Positions 33,171-42,253 of a stretch of DNA of 64,000 nucleotides are shown one piece after another. The first letter of the stretch is position 1. Each line of letters opens with the position of its first letter. The position numbers were made by a program, and so were the translations under genes. This DNA is from Propioniciclava flava (GTDB taxonomy: Bacteria; Actinomycetota; Actinomycetes; Propionibacteriales; Propionibacteriaceae), in NCBI RefSeq assembly GCF_004126535.1, contig NZ_PPCV01000003.1, positions 62,001-126,000 of the forward strand, in the 5' to 3' direction. The notes beneath the pieces are model-generated. The model was given only the letters and a program-made list of their open reading frames with translations, did no database searches and had not been told where the DNA came from.

Positions 33171-34652
33171 TCACTGACGCAGCCACCGGGCCAGGCGTCC
33201 GTAGCGCCCCACCTCCCGGAAGCGCTTCTCGGTGACGGCGCGGGACGCCGACGGCACCACGACCATCAGTTCGTCGCCCGCCTGAATGCGGTCCAGGGCG
33301 GAGGGGACGAGCGGGTGCCCGTCCCGCAAGATGACCGAGATCACGGTGAAGCGCGGGAGGCGTAGTTCCCCGACCGTGACCCCGTGCAGTTTGGATCCGT
33401 CGGGGACCTTCACCTGCATGAAGTCGGCTTGGATCCGATCCAACGGTGCCACCTCGACCTCAATGTCGAGGGCGGCCGCGTCGTCAACGATGCCGAGCTT
33501 GCGTGCCACCCAGGGCAGGCTCGGGCCCTGCATGAGGGTGAACACGACCACGAAGACCAGCACTTCCTCGCTGATCCGTTCCGCGGAGGGGGCTCCTGCC
33601 GCCAGCGGCACCGTCGCCATGATGATGGGAACGGCGCCCCGCAATCCGGCCCACGAGATGAAGGCCTGTTCACGCCAGGGAACCTTGAACCACACCGAAC
33701 ACAGCGCCACGGACACCGGCCGCGCGACGAACGTCAAGAAGGTGCCGATGACGAGGGATTCGATCACCATCTGCCCGGTCAGCAGTTCTGGCCGCGCCAT
33801 CATGCCGAGCATGACGAACAGCCCGATCTGGGAGATCCAGCCGATGCCCTCGGCGAACGAGCGGGTGGCGTTGCGGTGCGGCAAGGCGCTGTTGCCCAAA
33901 ATGACGGCGGCAACGTAGACGGCCGCGAACCCGGACAGGTGCAACACGACCCCGCTGCCGTAGGCGATCACCACCACCGCGAGCGCCGATAGGGGGTAAA
34001 GCCCGGACGCGGGCAGCGCGACGGCTTTGAGGATCCGGGCCCCTAGGTACCCCAAGACGGCGCCCAGGATGATGCCGCCGACGAGTTCGACCAGGATCAT
34101 GCTCGCGACGCCCGCGACCCCACCTTCGGGGAGATCCCCCATCGTCCAGGCTGTCGCCGCGGACACCAGCAACACCACGGGGGCGTCATTGAGGCCGGAT
34201 TCGCCCTCCAGAACCGAGCGGACGCGCGCGGGCAAGGGCAGCCCGCGCAGCACGGAGAACACGGCGGCAGAGTCGGTGGGGGCCATGATGGCCCCGATCA
34301 AGACGGCCTGGGGTAGGTCGTAGTCGAGCACGACGTAGCACAGGGTCGCGACCAGGCCGATGGAGATGACGACGCCGACCGTCGCCAGCAGCCCGGCAAC
34401 GCTGAGTGAGCCTTTGATGTCGGCCCACCGTGTGGTGAAGCCGCCCTCGGCGAGGATGAACACCAACGCGATGAAGCCGAGCGAATGGGCCAGCGAGGCG
34501 TCGGTCATCTTGATGCCCGCAACCTCCAGGGCCAGCCCGAGCCCGAGGAACAGCAACAGTGAGGGGAGCCCGAGCCGGGAACCGAGTCGGGCGGCGAGTG
34601 CTGCTGCGAGCACCACGACGGCTCCGAACAGCAGCATCACGTCCAGGCTCAT
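33171..34652 (-). CDS. Potassium/proton antiporter (CPA1/NhaP2-like) with TrkA_C domain
   Basis: 493 residues from ATG 34652 (GTG 34658 also possible; GCGGGGGTG precedes). About 12 membrane segments span residues 5-380, with SGLNDAPVVLLV carrying the ND ion-binding pair of CPA1 exchangers and ISWAGLRGAVPIIMAT the conserved arginine region. Residues about 400-480 are a cytoplasmic TrkA_C/RCK_C domain (DFMQVKVPDGSKLHGVTVGE). Such NhaP2/CvrA-type proteins expel K+ in exchange for H+. Confidence 0.9.
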   Translation of the reverse strand: MSLDVMLLFGAVVVLAAALAARLGSRLGLPSLLLFLGLGLALEVAGIKMTDASLAHSLGFIALVFILAEGGFTTRWADIKGSLSVAGLLATVGVVISIGLVATLCYVVLDYDLPQAVLIGAIMAPTDSAAVFSVLRGLPLPARVRSVLEGESGLNDAPVVLLVSAATAWTMGDLPEGGVAGVASMILVELVGGIILGAVLGYLGARILKAVALPASGLYPLSALAVVVIAYGSGVVLHLSGFAAVYVAAVILGNSALPHRNATRSFAEGIGWISQIGLFVMLGMMARPELLTGQMVIESLVIGTFLTFVARPVSVALCSVWFKVPWREQAFISWAGLRGAVPIIMATVPLAAGAPSAERISEEVLVFVVVFTLMQGPSLPWVARKLGIVDDAAALDIEVEVAPLDRIQADFMQVKVPDGSKLHGVTVGELRLPRFTVISVILRDGHPLVPSALDRIQAGDELMVVVPSASRAVTEKRFREVGRYGRLARWLRQ

Positions 34653-34800
34653 CGGCACCCCCGCACGATTTTATCGTTTCGAGTGGGCCCTACGCTCAGG
34701 TTCCATCCGTGGTTGCCGAATCCGCCCACGTCAGAGGGCGGGGTACCCGAGCCTCAGGTACCCCGCCCCCGCCGCATCCACCCCGTACGCGGCGCGCCGG

Positions 34801-35121
34801 TCAGAACAGTCCCAGCAGTCCCCACCATGGGATGCCGACCACGAAGCTGATCACGGCCCAGATCAAAGCCATGGCCAGGCTCATGGCCCACCATTTGTTC
34901 TGACTCACGTAGCCCACGCCGAACAGCACCGGGCTGAGCGTCCCCGAGTAGTGCGTCACCTGCCCGCCGTAGATCGACACCATGGCCAGCAGCATGAGCG
35001 CCGGGTAGGGAGGAAAACCCGCTGCTGCCGCGATAGCGACCAGGATCGGCAAGACGGTGCCCGCATAGACCACCCCGGAGGCGAACAGGTAGTGACATGT
35101 GTACCTCCTGCCCTCCACCAT
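34801..35121 (-). pseudogene. C-terminal stump of a DASS-family di/tricarboxylate transporter
   Basis: From about 35095 the translation YLFASGVVYAGTVLPILV to SIYGGQVTHYSGTLSPVLFG and GYVSQNKWWAMSL is the last quarter of a DASS (SLC13-like, CitT/TtdT-type) anion transporter. A whole member has about 450-480 residues; only some 95 remain. Upstream there is no continuation, just a palindrome and the divergent GntR gene, so the 5' part has been deleted. Confidence 0.75.
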
Positions 35122-35137
35122 AGATTGTTAACAATCT
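35122..35137. promoter_or_regulatory. Perfect 16-bp palindrome, probable GntR operator
   Basis: AGATTGTTAACAATCT is its own reverse complement. It lies between the transporter stump and the divergent GntR regulator, in A/T-rich DNA. FadR-type GntR proteins bind short palindromes of this sort, often in shared divergent promoters. A second hairpin, CGCGCA-acttcg-TGCGCG followed by TTTT, is directly next to it (about 35140-35160). Confidence 0.6.
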
Positions 35138-35234
35138 CGCGCGCAACTTCGTGCGCGTTTTAGTCACAACTTGGATTGGCAGGATCACCAACGGATAATC
35201 GGACGGGCGGAACGAGGAACCAGGAGGTGGAGTC

Positions 35235-35909
35235 ATGTCGGTGTCGGGAGACGAAGGCCGCAGGAAGGCTGAGGCTGCCCTGCGCGAGGGGCTACGCCGG
35301 GGCGAGTTCGCGCCGGGGCAACGCCTGACCGAAGCAGAGTTGGCGGAACGCTTCGGCGTCACGCGCGGTTCCGTCCGCAGCGCCCTGGTCGACCTGACCA
35401 ACGCCGGACTGGTCGAGCGCATCCCCCATCGGGGGGCCCGCATTCGCGAGGTGAGCTTCGACGAAGCCATCCAGATCACCGAATGCCGCGCCGTTCTGGA
35501 GGCACTGTGCGCCGCTCATGCCACCCGGCGAGCCACCGACGCCGAGGTCGCGGAACTGCGCCAGATCGGCGTCGATATGGAAGCGGCCGTCGCGGCGGGT
35601 GACCACTTGGGCTATTCGACACTCAACCGGTCCCTGCACGACTGGCTCACGCGATGCAGCGGTCAACTCCCCGCAGCCAAGCTCCTCGAGACGCTCAACG
35701 CCCAGATCGTCCGCTACCAGTTCCGGCTCGCGCTCATGCCCGGGCGCCCAGCGGAGTCGGTCAAACAGCATCTGGCGATCATCGACGCGGTGGAGTCACG
35801 CGATCCCGACGCGGCCGCCAACGCGGCCCGAGCGCACATCGCCAGCGTCATGCGCGCCATGGCCTCCGTCGCACACGAGGACACCGCGCTTCCCTGGGTG
35901 TCGATCTAG
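35235..35909 (+). CDS. GntR/FadR-family regulator
   Basis: 224 residues, AGGAGG eight bases before ATG. N-terminal winged helix: FAPGQRLTEAELAERFGVTR then SVRSALVDLTNAGLVERIP. The C-terminal FCD domain has the metal/ligand residues in LNRSLHDWL, VKQHLAIIDAV and AARAHIASV. FCD regulators respond to carboxylic acids. The neighbouring stump of a carboxylate transporter suggests this was its target, now lost. Confidence 0.88.
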   Translation: MSVSGDEGRRKAEAALREGLRRGEFAPGQRLTEAELAERFGVTRGSVRSALVDLTNAGLVERIPHRGARIREVSFDEAIQITECRAVLEALCAAHATRRATDAEVAELRQIGVDMEAAVAAGDHLGYSTLNRSLHDWLTRCSGQLPAAKLLETLNAQIVRYQFRLALMPGRPAESVKQHLAIIDAVESRDPDAAANAARAHIASVMRAMASVAHEDTALPWVSI

Positions 35910-35930
35910 CCCGTTCCCGCAGGGCGTGAC

Positions 35931-35952
35931 CTCACCGGCCCGTGCCGGTGAG
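35931..35952. terminator. Bidirectional hairpin terminator
   Basis: CTCACCGGC (35931-35939) and GCCGGTGAG (35944-35952) form a perfect 9-bp stem with a 4-base loop. It sits between the convergent GntR and S4-domain genes, 22 bases after the GntR stop. Confidence 0.7.
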
Positions 35953-35963
35953 CCTTCTGCACC

Positions 35964-36191
35964 TCAAGGCTGGATGCGCACCGACACTCCGCCCAGCGAG
36001 ACCACGTCCCCGTGGTGGAGTTGACGGCCGCGGTGCGTCTCGGTCTCACCGTTGACGCGGACTTCGCCGTCGGCGATCACCTGCTTGGCCTGCCCTCCCG
36101 TGTCGAGAAGGCCCGCCACTTGGAGGAACTGTCCTAGCCGGATCATGTCCCCGCCGATCGCCACGTCCTCAGTGCCTGCCGGATGCCCCAT
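35964..36191 (-). CDS. S4-domain RNA-binding protein
   Basis: 75 residues. IRLGQFLQVAGLLDTGGQAK then VIADGEVRVNGE is a complete S4 alpha-L fold, as in the YbcJ/YaaA small S4 proteins. Likely binds structured RNA or ribosomes in the cytoplasm. Length is normal for the stand-alone family. ATG 36191. Confidence 0.85.
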   Translation of the reverse strand: MGHPAGTEDVAIGGDMIRLGQFLQVAGLLDTGGQAKQVIADGEVRVNGETETHRGRQLHHGDVVSLGGVSVRIQP

Positions 36192-36330
36192 GCCCGCATG
36201 CTAGCCGCACCGCCGCACACCACCGGGAGGGGACAAGCGATGCACGTCTGTAACGTCGACGCTCCCGCTCCGGGGTGGGGGCTGGCAGAATCGGTGAGGC
36301 ATTCTGCCGCGCGTTTTCCTGGGGGCCCCG

Positions 36331-37068
36331 TTGACCACGTTTGATCCGCTGGACGCTGTCTTGTTCGACCTGGACGGCGTCCTGACGCCGACCGCCGAGG
36401 TGCACAGGCGCGCCTGGGCGCGCCTGTTCGAACCGTTCCTCGCCGAGCGAGGGGCCACCGCGTACACAGCGCAGGACTACTTCGATTACATCGATGGCAA
36501 GCCCCGTTATGAGGGGGTGGCGGCGCTGCTGACGTCCCGCGGCATCGACCTGCCCTACGGCGAGCCGGACGACTCCCCCGACGCCGACACGGTCTGCGGG
36601 CTCGGGAACCGGAAGAACGCCGTGTTCACCGCCGTGCTCGATGCCGACGGTGTCGCGCCTTATCCGGGCAGCGTCGCCTTCTTGGACGCCCTCGCGCGGC
36701 GCGGCGGCGTCCAAGTGGCGGTGGTGTCGTCCTCCAAGAACGCCCGCCCCGTCTTGAGGGCCGCCGGATTGATGGATCGCTTCACGGTGATCGTCGACGG
36801 CGTGGTGGCAGCCGAGCATGGCATCCCCGGCAAGCCTGCCCCCGACACCTACCTGTACGCCGCGGAACAGCTCGGCGTCCCTGCCTCGCGCGCGGTCGTG
36901 GTGGAGGACGCCCACTCCGGCGTCGAAGCCGGGCACGCGGGCCACTTCGGGCATGTGCTCGGGGTGGACCGTGGCGCGGGCCGGGAGTCGCTGCTGGCCA
37001 AGGGTGCCGACACGGTAGTCGAAGACCTCGCTGAACTCGTCGACGACGTGAACGGAGCACACGCATGA
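36331..37068 (+). CDS. Beta-phosphoglucomutase-type HAD enzyme
   Basis: 245 residues from TTG 36331; no better start lies nearby. HAD motif I AVLFDLDGVLTP with Asp13/Asp15, VVSSSKNARPVLRAAG as motif II, KPAPDTYLYAAEQLGV as motif III and VVEDAHSGVEAG as motif IV. It overlaps the GH65 phosphorylase gene by 4 bases. Beta-PGM converts beta-glucose 1-phosphate, the phosphorylase product, to glucose 6-phosphate, so the pair makes a pathway from disaccharide to glycolysis. Confidence 0.88.
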   Translation: MTTFDPLDAVLFDLDGVLTPTAEVHRRAWARLFEPFLAERGATAYTAQDYFDYIDGKPRYEGVAALLTSRGIDLPYGEPDDSPDADTVCGLGNRKNAVFTAVLDADGVAPYPGSVAFLDALARRGGVQVAVVSSSKNARPVLRAAGLMDRFTVIVDGVVAAEHGIPGKPAPDTYLYAAEQLGVPASRAVVVEDAHSGVEAGHAGHFGHVLGVDRGAGRESLLAKGADTVVEDLAELVDDVNGAHA

Positions 37069-39596
37069 CCGCCACCCTGTCGGGGGATCCGCTCGACCGG
37101 TCCCGCTACCCCGTGGATCCGTGGGCCCTGCGCGAAACGCGTTACGAGCCGGGGGATCTGGGCAAGAACGAGACGCTGTTTGCTGTCGGCAACGGCTATC
37201 TGGGGTTGCGTGGCAACGTCGAAGACGGGCGGGACGCGCACACCCATGGCACGTTCATCAACGGCTTCCATGAGGTGTGGCCGATCCGCCACGCCGAGGA
37301 CGCCTACGGGTTCGCGAAGGTCGGCCAGTCGATCGTCAACGTGCCCGACGCGAAGATCATGCGGCTCTACGTCGACGACGAGCCCCTGCTCATCAGCGTG
37401 GCCGACCTCCAGTCCTACGAGCGGTCCCTGTCGTTCCGCGACGGCGTCCTGACCCGCGAACTGTTGTGGCGTACCCCCTCCGGCAAGCATGTTCACGTGA
37501 AGTCGCGGCGCCTGGTGTCGTTCGCGGAGCGGCATCTGGCCGTCCTGGATCTGGAGGTGACACTCCTGGACGCCGACGCGCCCGTGGTCGTCAGCGCGCA
37601 GATCCTGAACCGGCAAGACGGCTTCGACGAGTACCACATGAGTTCGACGGCGATGGGGAGCGGGTTTGATCCGCGACGCGGCGCCAGCCTGACCGGACGC
37701 GTCCTGCAGCCGGTCCTCCACGACGAGGCGGGCAACCGCGTGGTGCTCGGCTACCGGGTCACCGAGTCGGGCATGACGCTGGCGGTGGCCGCCGATCACC
37801 GCATCGAGACGACCGACGCCTACGAGGTGAAGACGCAGGTCGAGCAGGACCTCGCCAAGCGGGTGTTTCGCGTCCAGGCCACCCAGGGCACCACGCTGCG
37901 GATCACGAAGACGGTCAGCTATCACACGTCGCGCCGCATCCCGCCGGTCGAACTGGTGGATCGTTGCCGCCGGACGCTGGATCGTGTCGCCGCGGACGGC
38001 GTCGAGACAATTTTCACCAAACAGCGCGCCTGGCTGGACGATTTCTGGGAGCGCAGCGACGTCGAGATCGAGGGCCAGCCCGCCCTGCAGCAGGCGGTGC
38101 GCTGGAACCTGTTCCAGTTGATCCAAGCCTCAGCGCGGGCGGAGGGGACGGGCGTCCCGGCGAAGGGCGTCACCGGTTCTGGCTACGACGGGCACTACTT
38201 CTGGGACACCGAGGTGTACGTCCTGCCGTTCCTGACCTACACGTCGCCGAGTTACGCCCGTAATGCGCTGCGGTTCCGGTACACGATGCTGGACGCCGCA
38301 CGCCGCCGGGCCGTCGAGTTGAACCAGCGCGGTGCGCTGTATCCGTGGCGGACGATCAACGGTGAGGAGGCGTCCGCCTACTATGCGGCGGGCACCGCGC
38401 AGTACCACATCGACGCCGACATCTCCCATGCGGTGTCGCAGTATGTGGCGGCGACCGGGGATCGGTCGTTCCTCAAACGTGAGGCGATCGACATTCTGGT
38501 GGAGACTGCCCGACTGTGGGCTGACCTGGGCTTTTGGCGCAAGACCGCGGGCACCGATGAGGACGCCTTCCACATTTACGGGGTGACGGGTCCCGACGAG
38601 TACACCACCGTCGTCAACGACAACCTGTTCACGAACGTGATGGCACGCGCCAACTTGCGTGCGGCGGCGCGGAACCTGCGCTGGCTCGCCCACACGGATG
38701 AGGCTGCTTACCGGCAGGTGCTGAATCGGCTGGCGCTCACCGAGGAAGAGATCGATACGTTCGAGCGGGTCGCCGAAGGCATGCATGTGCCCTTCGACAA
38801 GCGCTTGGGCATCCATCCGCAAGACGACGACTTCCTGTCCAAGGAGATGTGGGATCTGCCCAACACTCCCGCGGACAAGCTGCCCCTCCTGCTGCACTAT
38901 CACCCGCTGGTGATCTACCGTCACCAGGTCCTCAAGCAGGCCGACGTCGTGCTGGCCCTCCACCTGCAAGGCGACGAGTTTTCCCCGGAGGAGAAGCGGG
39001 CCGACTTCGAGTATTACGACCCGCTGACCACCGGCGACTCGACGCTGTCGGCGGTCGTCCAGTCGATCATCGCCGCCGAGGTCGGGTACGCGGACCTGGC
39101 CGAGACCTACTTTGCGTCCGCCGTCTACGTCGACCTGGCCGACCTGCACCACAACGCGGACGCGGGCGTCCACGTCGCGTCGGTAGGCGGGGTGTGGAAC
39201 GCGCTGGTCGCCGGGTTCGGCGGCATGCGCGACTACCTGGGCGTGTGGTCGTTCGATCCGCGCCTGCCGCGGGACTGGGAGTCCTTGACGTACCGCATGA
39301 CGCTGCACGGCAACCGGATCCGCGTGCACGTGCTGCACGATTCGATCACCTTTACTCTCGAGACGGGCGACGCACCCGAGATCGACCTCGTGGTGCAGGG
39401 TCGTCCGGTGACCGTGACGCGGGACGCGCCGCTACGGGTCACGCTCGATCCGATTCGGAACCTGACCGGGCGTCCGCTGCTGCGCGACATTGCCGGATCG
39501 GTACGCCAGGACGGATCGATCATCCGCACGACCGTGCCCGATCACCCATCGTTGGGCGACAACTTCGACGTCGACCTGGGGCCGCTGCAGCCCTGA
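37065..39596 (+). CDS. Glycoside hydrolase family 65 disaccharide phosphorylase
   Basis: 843 residues, typical of GH65 inverting phosphorylases. The (alpha/alpha)6 barrel carries the general acid Glu512 in GVTGPDEYTTVVNDN. Further family blocks are GYDGHYFWDTEVYVLPFL and LLHYHPLVIYRHQVLKQADV. Family members phosphorolyse maltose, trehalose, kojibiose or nigerose. The coupled beta-phosphoglucomutase favours a beta-glucose 1-phosphate product, which fits all GH65; the exact disaccharide cannot be read from sequence. Confidence 0.92.
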   Translation: MTATLSGDPLDRSRYPVDPWALRETRYEPGDLGKNETLFAVGNGYLGLRGNVEDGRDAHTHGTFINGFHEVWPIRHAEDAYGFAKVGQSIVNVPDAKIMRLYVDDEPLLISVADLQSYERSLSFRDGVLTRELLWRTPSGKHVHVKSRRLVSFAERHLAVLDLEVTLLDADAPVVVSAQILNRQDGFDEYHMSSTAMGSGFDPRRGASLTGRVLQPVLHDEAGNRVVLGYRVTESGMTLAVAADHRIETTDAYEVKTQVEQDLAKRVFRVQATQGTTLRITKTVSYHTSRRIPPVELVDRCRRTLDRVAADGVETIFTKQRAWLDDFWERSDVEIEGQPALQQAVRWNLFQLIQASARAEGTGVPAKGVTGSGYDGHYFWDTEVYVLPFLTYTSPSYARNALRFRYTMLDAARRRAVELNQRGALYPWRTINGEEASAYYAAGTAQYHIDADISHAVSQYVAATGDRSFLKREAIDILVETARLWADLGFWRKTAGTDEDAFHIYGVTGPDEYTTVVNDNLFTNVMARANLRAAARNLRWLAHTDEAAYRQVLNRLALTEEEIDTFERVAEGMHVPFDKRLGIHPQDDDFLSKEMWDLPNTPADKLPLLLHYHPLVIYRHQVLKQADVVLALHLQGDEFSPEEKRADFEYYDPLTTGDSTLSAVVQSIIAAEVGYADLAETYFASAVYVDLADLHHNADAGVHVASVGGVWNALVAGFGGMRDYLGVWSFDPRLPRDWESLTYRMTLHGNRIRVHVLHDSITFTLETGDAPEIDLVVQGRPVTVTRDAPLRVTLDPIRNLTGRPLLRDIAGSVRQDGSIIRTTVPDHPSLGDNFDVDLGPLQP

Positions 39597-39601
39597 CGTG
39601 A

Positions 39602-39637
39602 CGACGCCCCGGCCTTGACGTACAGGCCGGGGCGTCG
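39602..39637 (+). terminator. Strong hairpin after the GH65 gene
   Basis: CGACGCCCCGGCC (39602-39614) pairs with GGCCGGGGCGTCG (39625-39637), 13 bp, loop 10 bases, starting five bases after the GH65 stop. No T run. Confidence 0.75.
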
Positions 39638-39787
39638 CCGTTCCCGCCGGACGCATCGGCCGAACATCACACCCACGTTGTGGGTGACGATGAGTATCAG
39701 CCCCCACAACGAAGAACGCTGCCCCGCACGCGGGACGACGTTCCTGACTTTCGTGAAGACGGGCCGATCACTTTCGTGAACAGCCCG

Positions 39788-39876
39788 TGGCGGTGGCGGT
39801 GGGATTTGAACCCACGGATGGGAGACCCATCACGCGCTTTCGAGGCGCGCTCCTTCGGCCGCTCGGACACGCCACC
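39788..39876 (-). tRNA. tRNA-Ser (anticodon CGA)
   Basis: On the minus strand the acceptor arm GGTGGCG (39876-39870) pairs with CGCCACC before G and an encoded CCA (39790-39788). The anticodon stem-loop GCGCG-CCTCGAAAG-CGCG exposes CGA, reading UCG. A long variable arm (TGATGGGTCTCCCATC) marks it as class II serine. T arm GTGGGTTCAAATCCCAC is canonical. Confidence 0.93.
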
Positions 39877-39939
39877 GTCGAAGACCTTATCGTTTCGGCC
39901 CGCCCCGGCGCCAATCCGACACCGGGCCCCACCCGCGGC

Positions 39940-40269
39940 TCACCGGCGTCGCGGACGCGTCAGCCTGCCCCGCACCGGACGCACCAGCCTCGCATAGACC
40001 AGCGCCCCCGTCGCCAACAGGGGGTGCTCCCCGAACCGACCGGAGGCGCCGGGGCGCAACTCACCCGCACGGTCCGGGAACCGTCGCGCCCAGTACTGGC
40101 TGGCGCGCGGCACGTGGTACGGATCGGAGACGATCCTGACGACGCCACCAGCCGGAATCAGATCGGCGGCATACCCAACGTTCTCCCAAGTGGTGGTGGC
40201 CTGCGGTTCCAGCACAACCTGAACTGACGCTGACGCCTCCGGGTAGCGGGCCGCGAAGTCGGCGGCCAT
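39940..40269 (-). pseudogene. YdcF/DUF218-family protein, N-terminally truncated
   Basis: 109 residues against about 180-220 for the family. EPQATTTWENVGYAADLIP and IVSDPYHVPRASQYWARRF are the conserved second half (E-x-T-x-EN and S-x-x-HxxRA). The first half, which holds the strand with the early catalytic Asp/Arg, is absent, and 10 bases upstream tadA ends. Either a remnant or a short variant; remnant is more likely. Confidence 0.55.
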
Positions 40270-40279
40270 CGTGGCGGCC

Positions 40280-40795
40280 TCATCGCTGCCCCCGGAAGAA
40301 GGCCTGCAACAGGGCGCTGGACTCCTGGGCCAGCACCCCGGAGATCACCTCGACGCGATGGTTCAACCGCGGGTCGCGGACGATGTCGAAGAGGGACGTG
40401 ACCGCGCCGGCCTTGGGGTCGTGGGCGCCGTAGACGAGCCGATCCACTCGGGCATTCACGAGGGCTCCGGCGCACATGGCGCACGGCTCCAACGTCACCA
40501 CCAACGTGCAGCCCGCAAGATCCCAGCCGCGCTCCCCGTGACGCTCCCCCAGAGCCGCGGACGCCCGGCGTAGGGCCAGCACCTCCGCGTGAGCGGTCGG
40601 ATCACCGGTCAGTTCGCGTTCGTTCGCTGCCGTGGCGACCACGGCACCCGAGGCGTCCAGGACGAGCGCCCCGATCGGCACGTCCCCCCAGGCGCCAGCC
40701 CGCCGCGCACAGTCGAGTGCCTCGCGCATGGCGGGCTGCCAGCGCGATGCGCCCGCCGCGGACGCCGACCCATCCGGCTGTAGCGCGCCCGGCAT
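40280..40795 (-). CDS. tadA: tRNA adenosine(34) deaminase
   Basis: 171 residues. Zinc and catalytic residues: His69-x-Glu71 (HAE) and Cys105/Cys108 in TLEPCAMCAGA, with VYGAHDPKAGA after. It makes inosine at the wobble position of tRNA-Arg(ACG). Six bases downstream of the gene for its usual actinobacterial partner protein, on the same strand. Confidence 0.92.
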   Translation of the reverse strand: MPGALQPDGSASAAGASRWQPAMREALDCARRAGAWGDVPIGALVLDASGAVVATAANERELTGDPTAHAEVLALRRASAALGERHGERGWDLAGCTLVVTLEPCAMCAGALVNARVDRLVYGAHDPKAGAVTSLFDIVRDPRLNHRVEVISGVLAQESSALLQAFFRGQR

Positions 40796-40801
40796 GGGTG
40801 C

Positions 40802-41425
40802 CTACAGGTCGAGGGCGGCGACGATCTTCGACAGCGCCGACCCGAACCCGAGCTTCTCGCCGATCTCCTCCAGCGCCTCCAGCGAGTCGTCGGACTCCTC
40901 GCAGATGGCTTCCATCTCCATCTCGGGAAGCCCGGCGTCGGCGAACAGATCCAGATCGCCGACCGGCTCGGAATCGTCCTCCTCGTCCGGGACGTCCACA
41001 CCGAGGTAGTCGACGGCGTCACGCGCGATGGGCCAATCCTGTGCGGCGATCGAATCCGACAGCATCAACTGGACGATCCGCCCGCGCACGCGCACGATCA
41101 CGAACACATCCTGATCGATGCTGACCATGCCGACCGCGCCCGCGTCGCCGGGCATACGCCGTAGCGCCTCGATCAGCGCATCCAGGTCATTGGCCAACTC
41201 CAACTCCAAGGACTGGACGACAGGCGTCCCGTCCTCGCGGTACAGGGCGGCGACCAGGTCGATTTCGTCCTCCGCCGCATCGTCGGGGTAGTCCTCGTCA
41301 TCGTCATCGTCAAAGTCGTCGTCGAGCCCCAACGCGGAGAAATCGTCGTCGTTCGCCTCGTCCACACCTGGCCGGTCGTCGCCGCGGTCAGCGAGGTCGG
41401 CGTCGTAGTCGTCGTCTCCGGCCAT
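40802..41425 (-). CDS. tRNA adenosine deaminase-associated protein
   Basis: 207 residues from ATG 41425 (AAAGGAG upstream). A very acidic N-terminus (about residues 1-55, rich in Asp/Glu) precedes a domain with [20 protein letters not shown] and [20 protein letters not shown]. This is the family found next to tadA in actinobacteria. Role unclear; perhaps a partner of TadA. Confidence 0.82.
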   Translation of the reverse strand: MAGDDDYDADLADRGDDRPGVDEANDDDFSALGLDDDFDDDDDEDYPDDAAEDEIDLVAALYREDGTPVVQSLELELANDLDALIEALRRMPGDAGAVGMVSIDQDVFVIVRVRGRIVQLMLSDSIAAQDWPIARDAVDYLGVDVPDEEDDSEPVGDLDLFADAGLPEMEMEAICEESDDSLEALEEIGEKLGFGSALSKIVAALDL

Positions 41426-41535
41426 GGTGGCTCCTTTCGTCGGGTTCCATCGTCTCAGACTCCACCCGGTTCGGCACGCCGTGGACAACCTTGATCCGCG
41501 GCACTCATCGACGCCGTGGCTGCCACAATGGGGGC

Positions 41536-42177
41536 GTGGAACTCATCGCCGTTGACCATCCGCTCGTCGCTCACAAGGTCCGCCTACTGCGGGACGTGAC
41601 CACTGATTCGCCGACGTTCCGGCGCCTGGTCGACGAGTTGATGACGCTGCTCGCCTACGAAGCCACCCGCGAAGTCCGTGTCGAGGACGTCGAGGTGCGC
41701 ACCCCCATCACGACCACGATCGGCCCGCGGCTGTCGCATCCGCTTCCGCTGGTGGTGCCGATCCTGCGCGCCGGGCTGGGCATGCTGGAAGGCATGATGC
41801 GGGTCATGCCGACCGCGGAGGTCGGGTTCGTGGGCATGGTCCGCGACGAAGAGACGCTGCAGCCCTTCACCTACGCCGAGCGCCTCCCGCATGACCTGTC
41901 CGGACGCCAGTGCTACGTGCTCGACCCGATGCTCGCCACGGGCGGCTCCCTCGGCGGCACCGTGAAGTTCCTGGTCGACCGGGGCGCCGACCACATCACC
42001 TGTATCTGCCTGCTCGCCGCCCCCGAGGGCATCGAGAACATGCGGCGCCTCGTCGACCCGATCGACGTCCCTTGCACGCTCGTGGTCGCCGCCGTCGATG
42101 ACCACCTCAACGAGCACGGCTACATCGTCCCCGGGCTGGGCGACGCTGGCGATCGCCTCTACGGCCTCGCCGAGTAA
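41536..42177 (+). CDS. upp: Uracil phosphoribosyltransferase
   Basis: 213 residues from GTG 41536 ([20 protein letters not shown]), usual length. The PRPP loop reads [12 protein letters not shown], and [16 protein letters not shown] is the uracil-binding C-terminus. Pyrimidine salvage: uracil + PRPP to UMP. Divergent from the tadA partner gene. Confidence 0.95.
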   Translation: MELIAVDHPLVAHKVRLLRDVTTDSPTFRRLVDELMTLLAYEATREVRVEDVEVRTPITTTIGPRLSHPLPLVVPILRAGLGMLEGMMRVMPTAEVGFVGMVRDEETLQPFTYAERLPHDLSGRQCYVLDPMLATGGSLGGTVKFLVDRGADHITCICLLAAPEGIENMRRLVDPIDVPCTLVVAAVDDHLNEHGYIVPGLGDAGDRLYGLAE

Positions 42178-42193
42178 CCCTTCCCGACAACGC

Positions 42194-42230
42194 AACGCGG
42201 CCGGATCCTGAAGAAGGATCCGGCCGCGTT
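42194..42230 (+). terminator. Strong hairpin after upp
   Basis: AACGCGGCCGGATCC (42194-42208) pairs perfectly with GGATCCGGCCGCGTT (42216-42230), 15 bp, 7-base loop, then GTC. It lies between upp and the opposing surface-protein relic and can serve both. Confidence 0.8.
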
Positions 42231-42253
42231 GTCATGCGGAGCCCGTGTGAGCG

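Noticed and set aside
39940-40269. Intact YdcF gene with an upstream start inside tadA
   Set aside because: No continuation of the conserved first half could be read in that frame.
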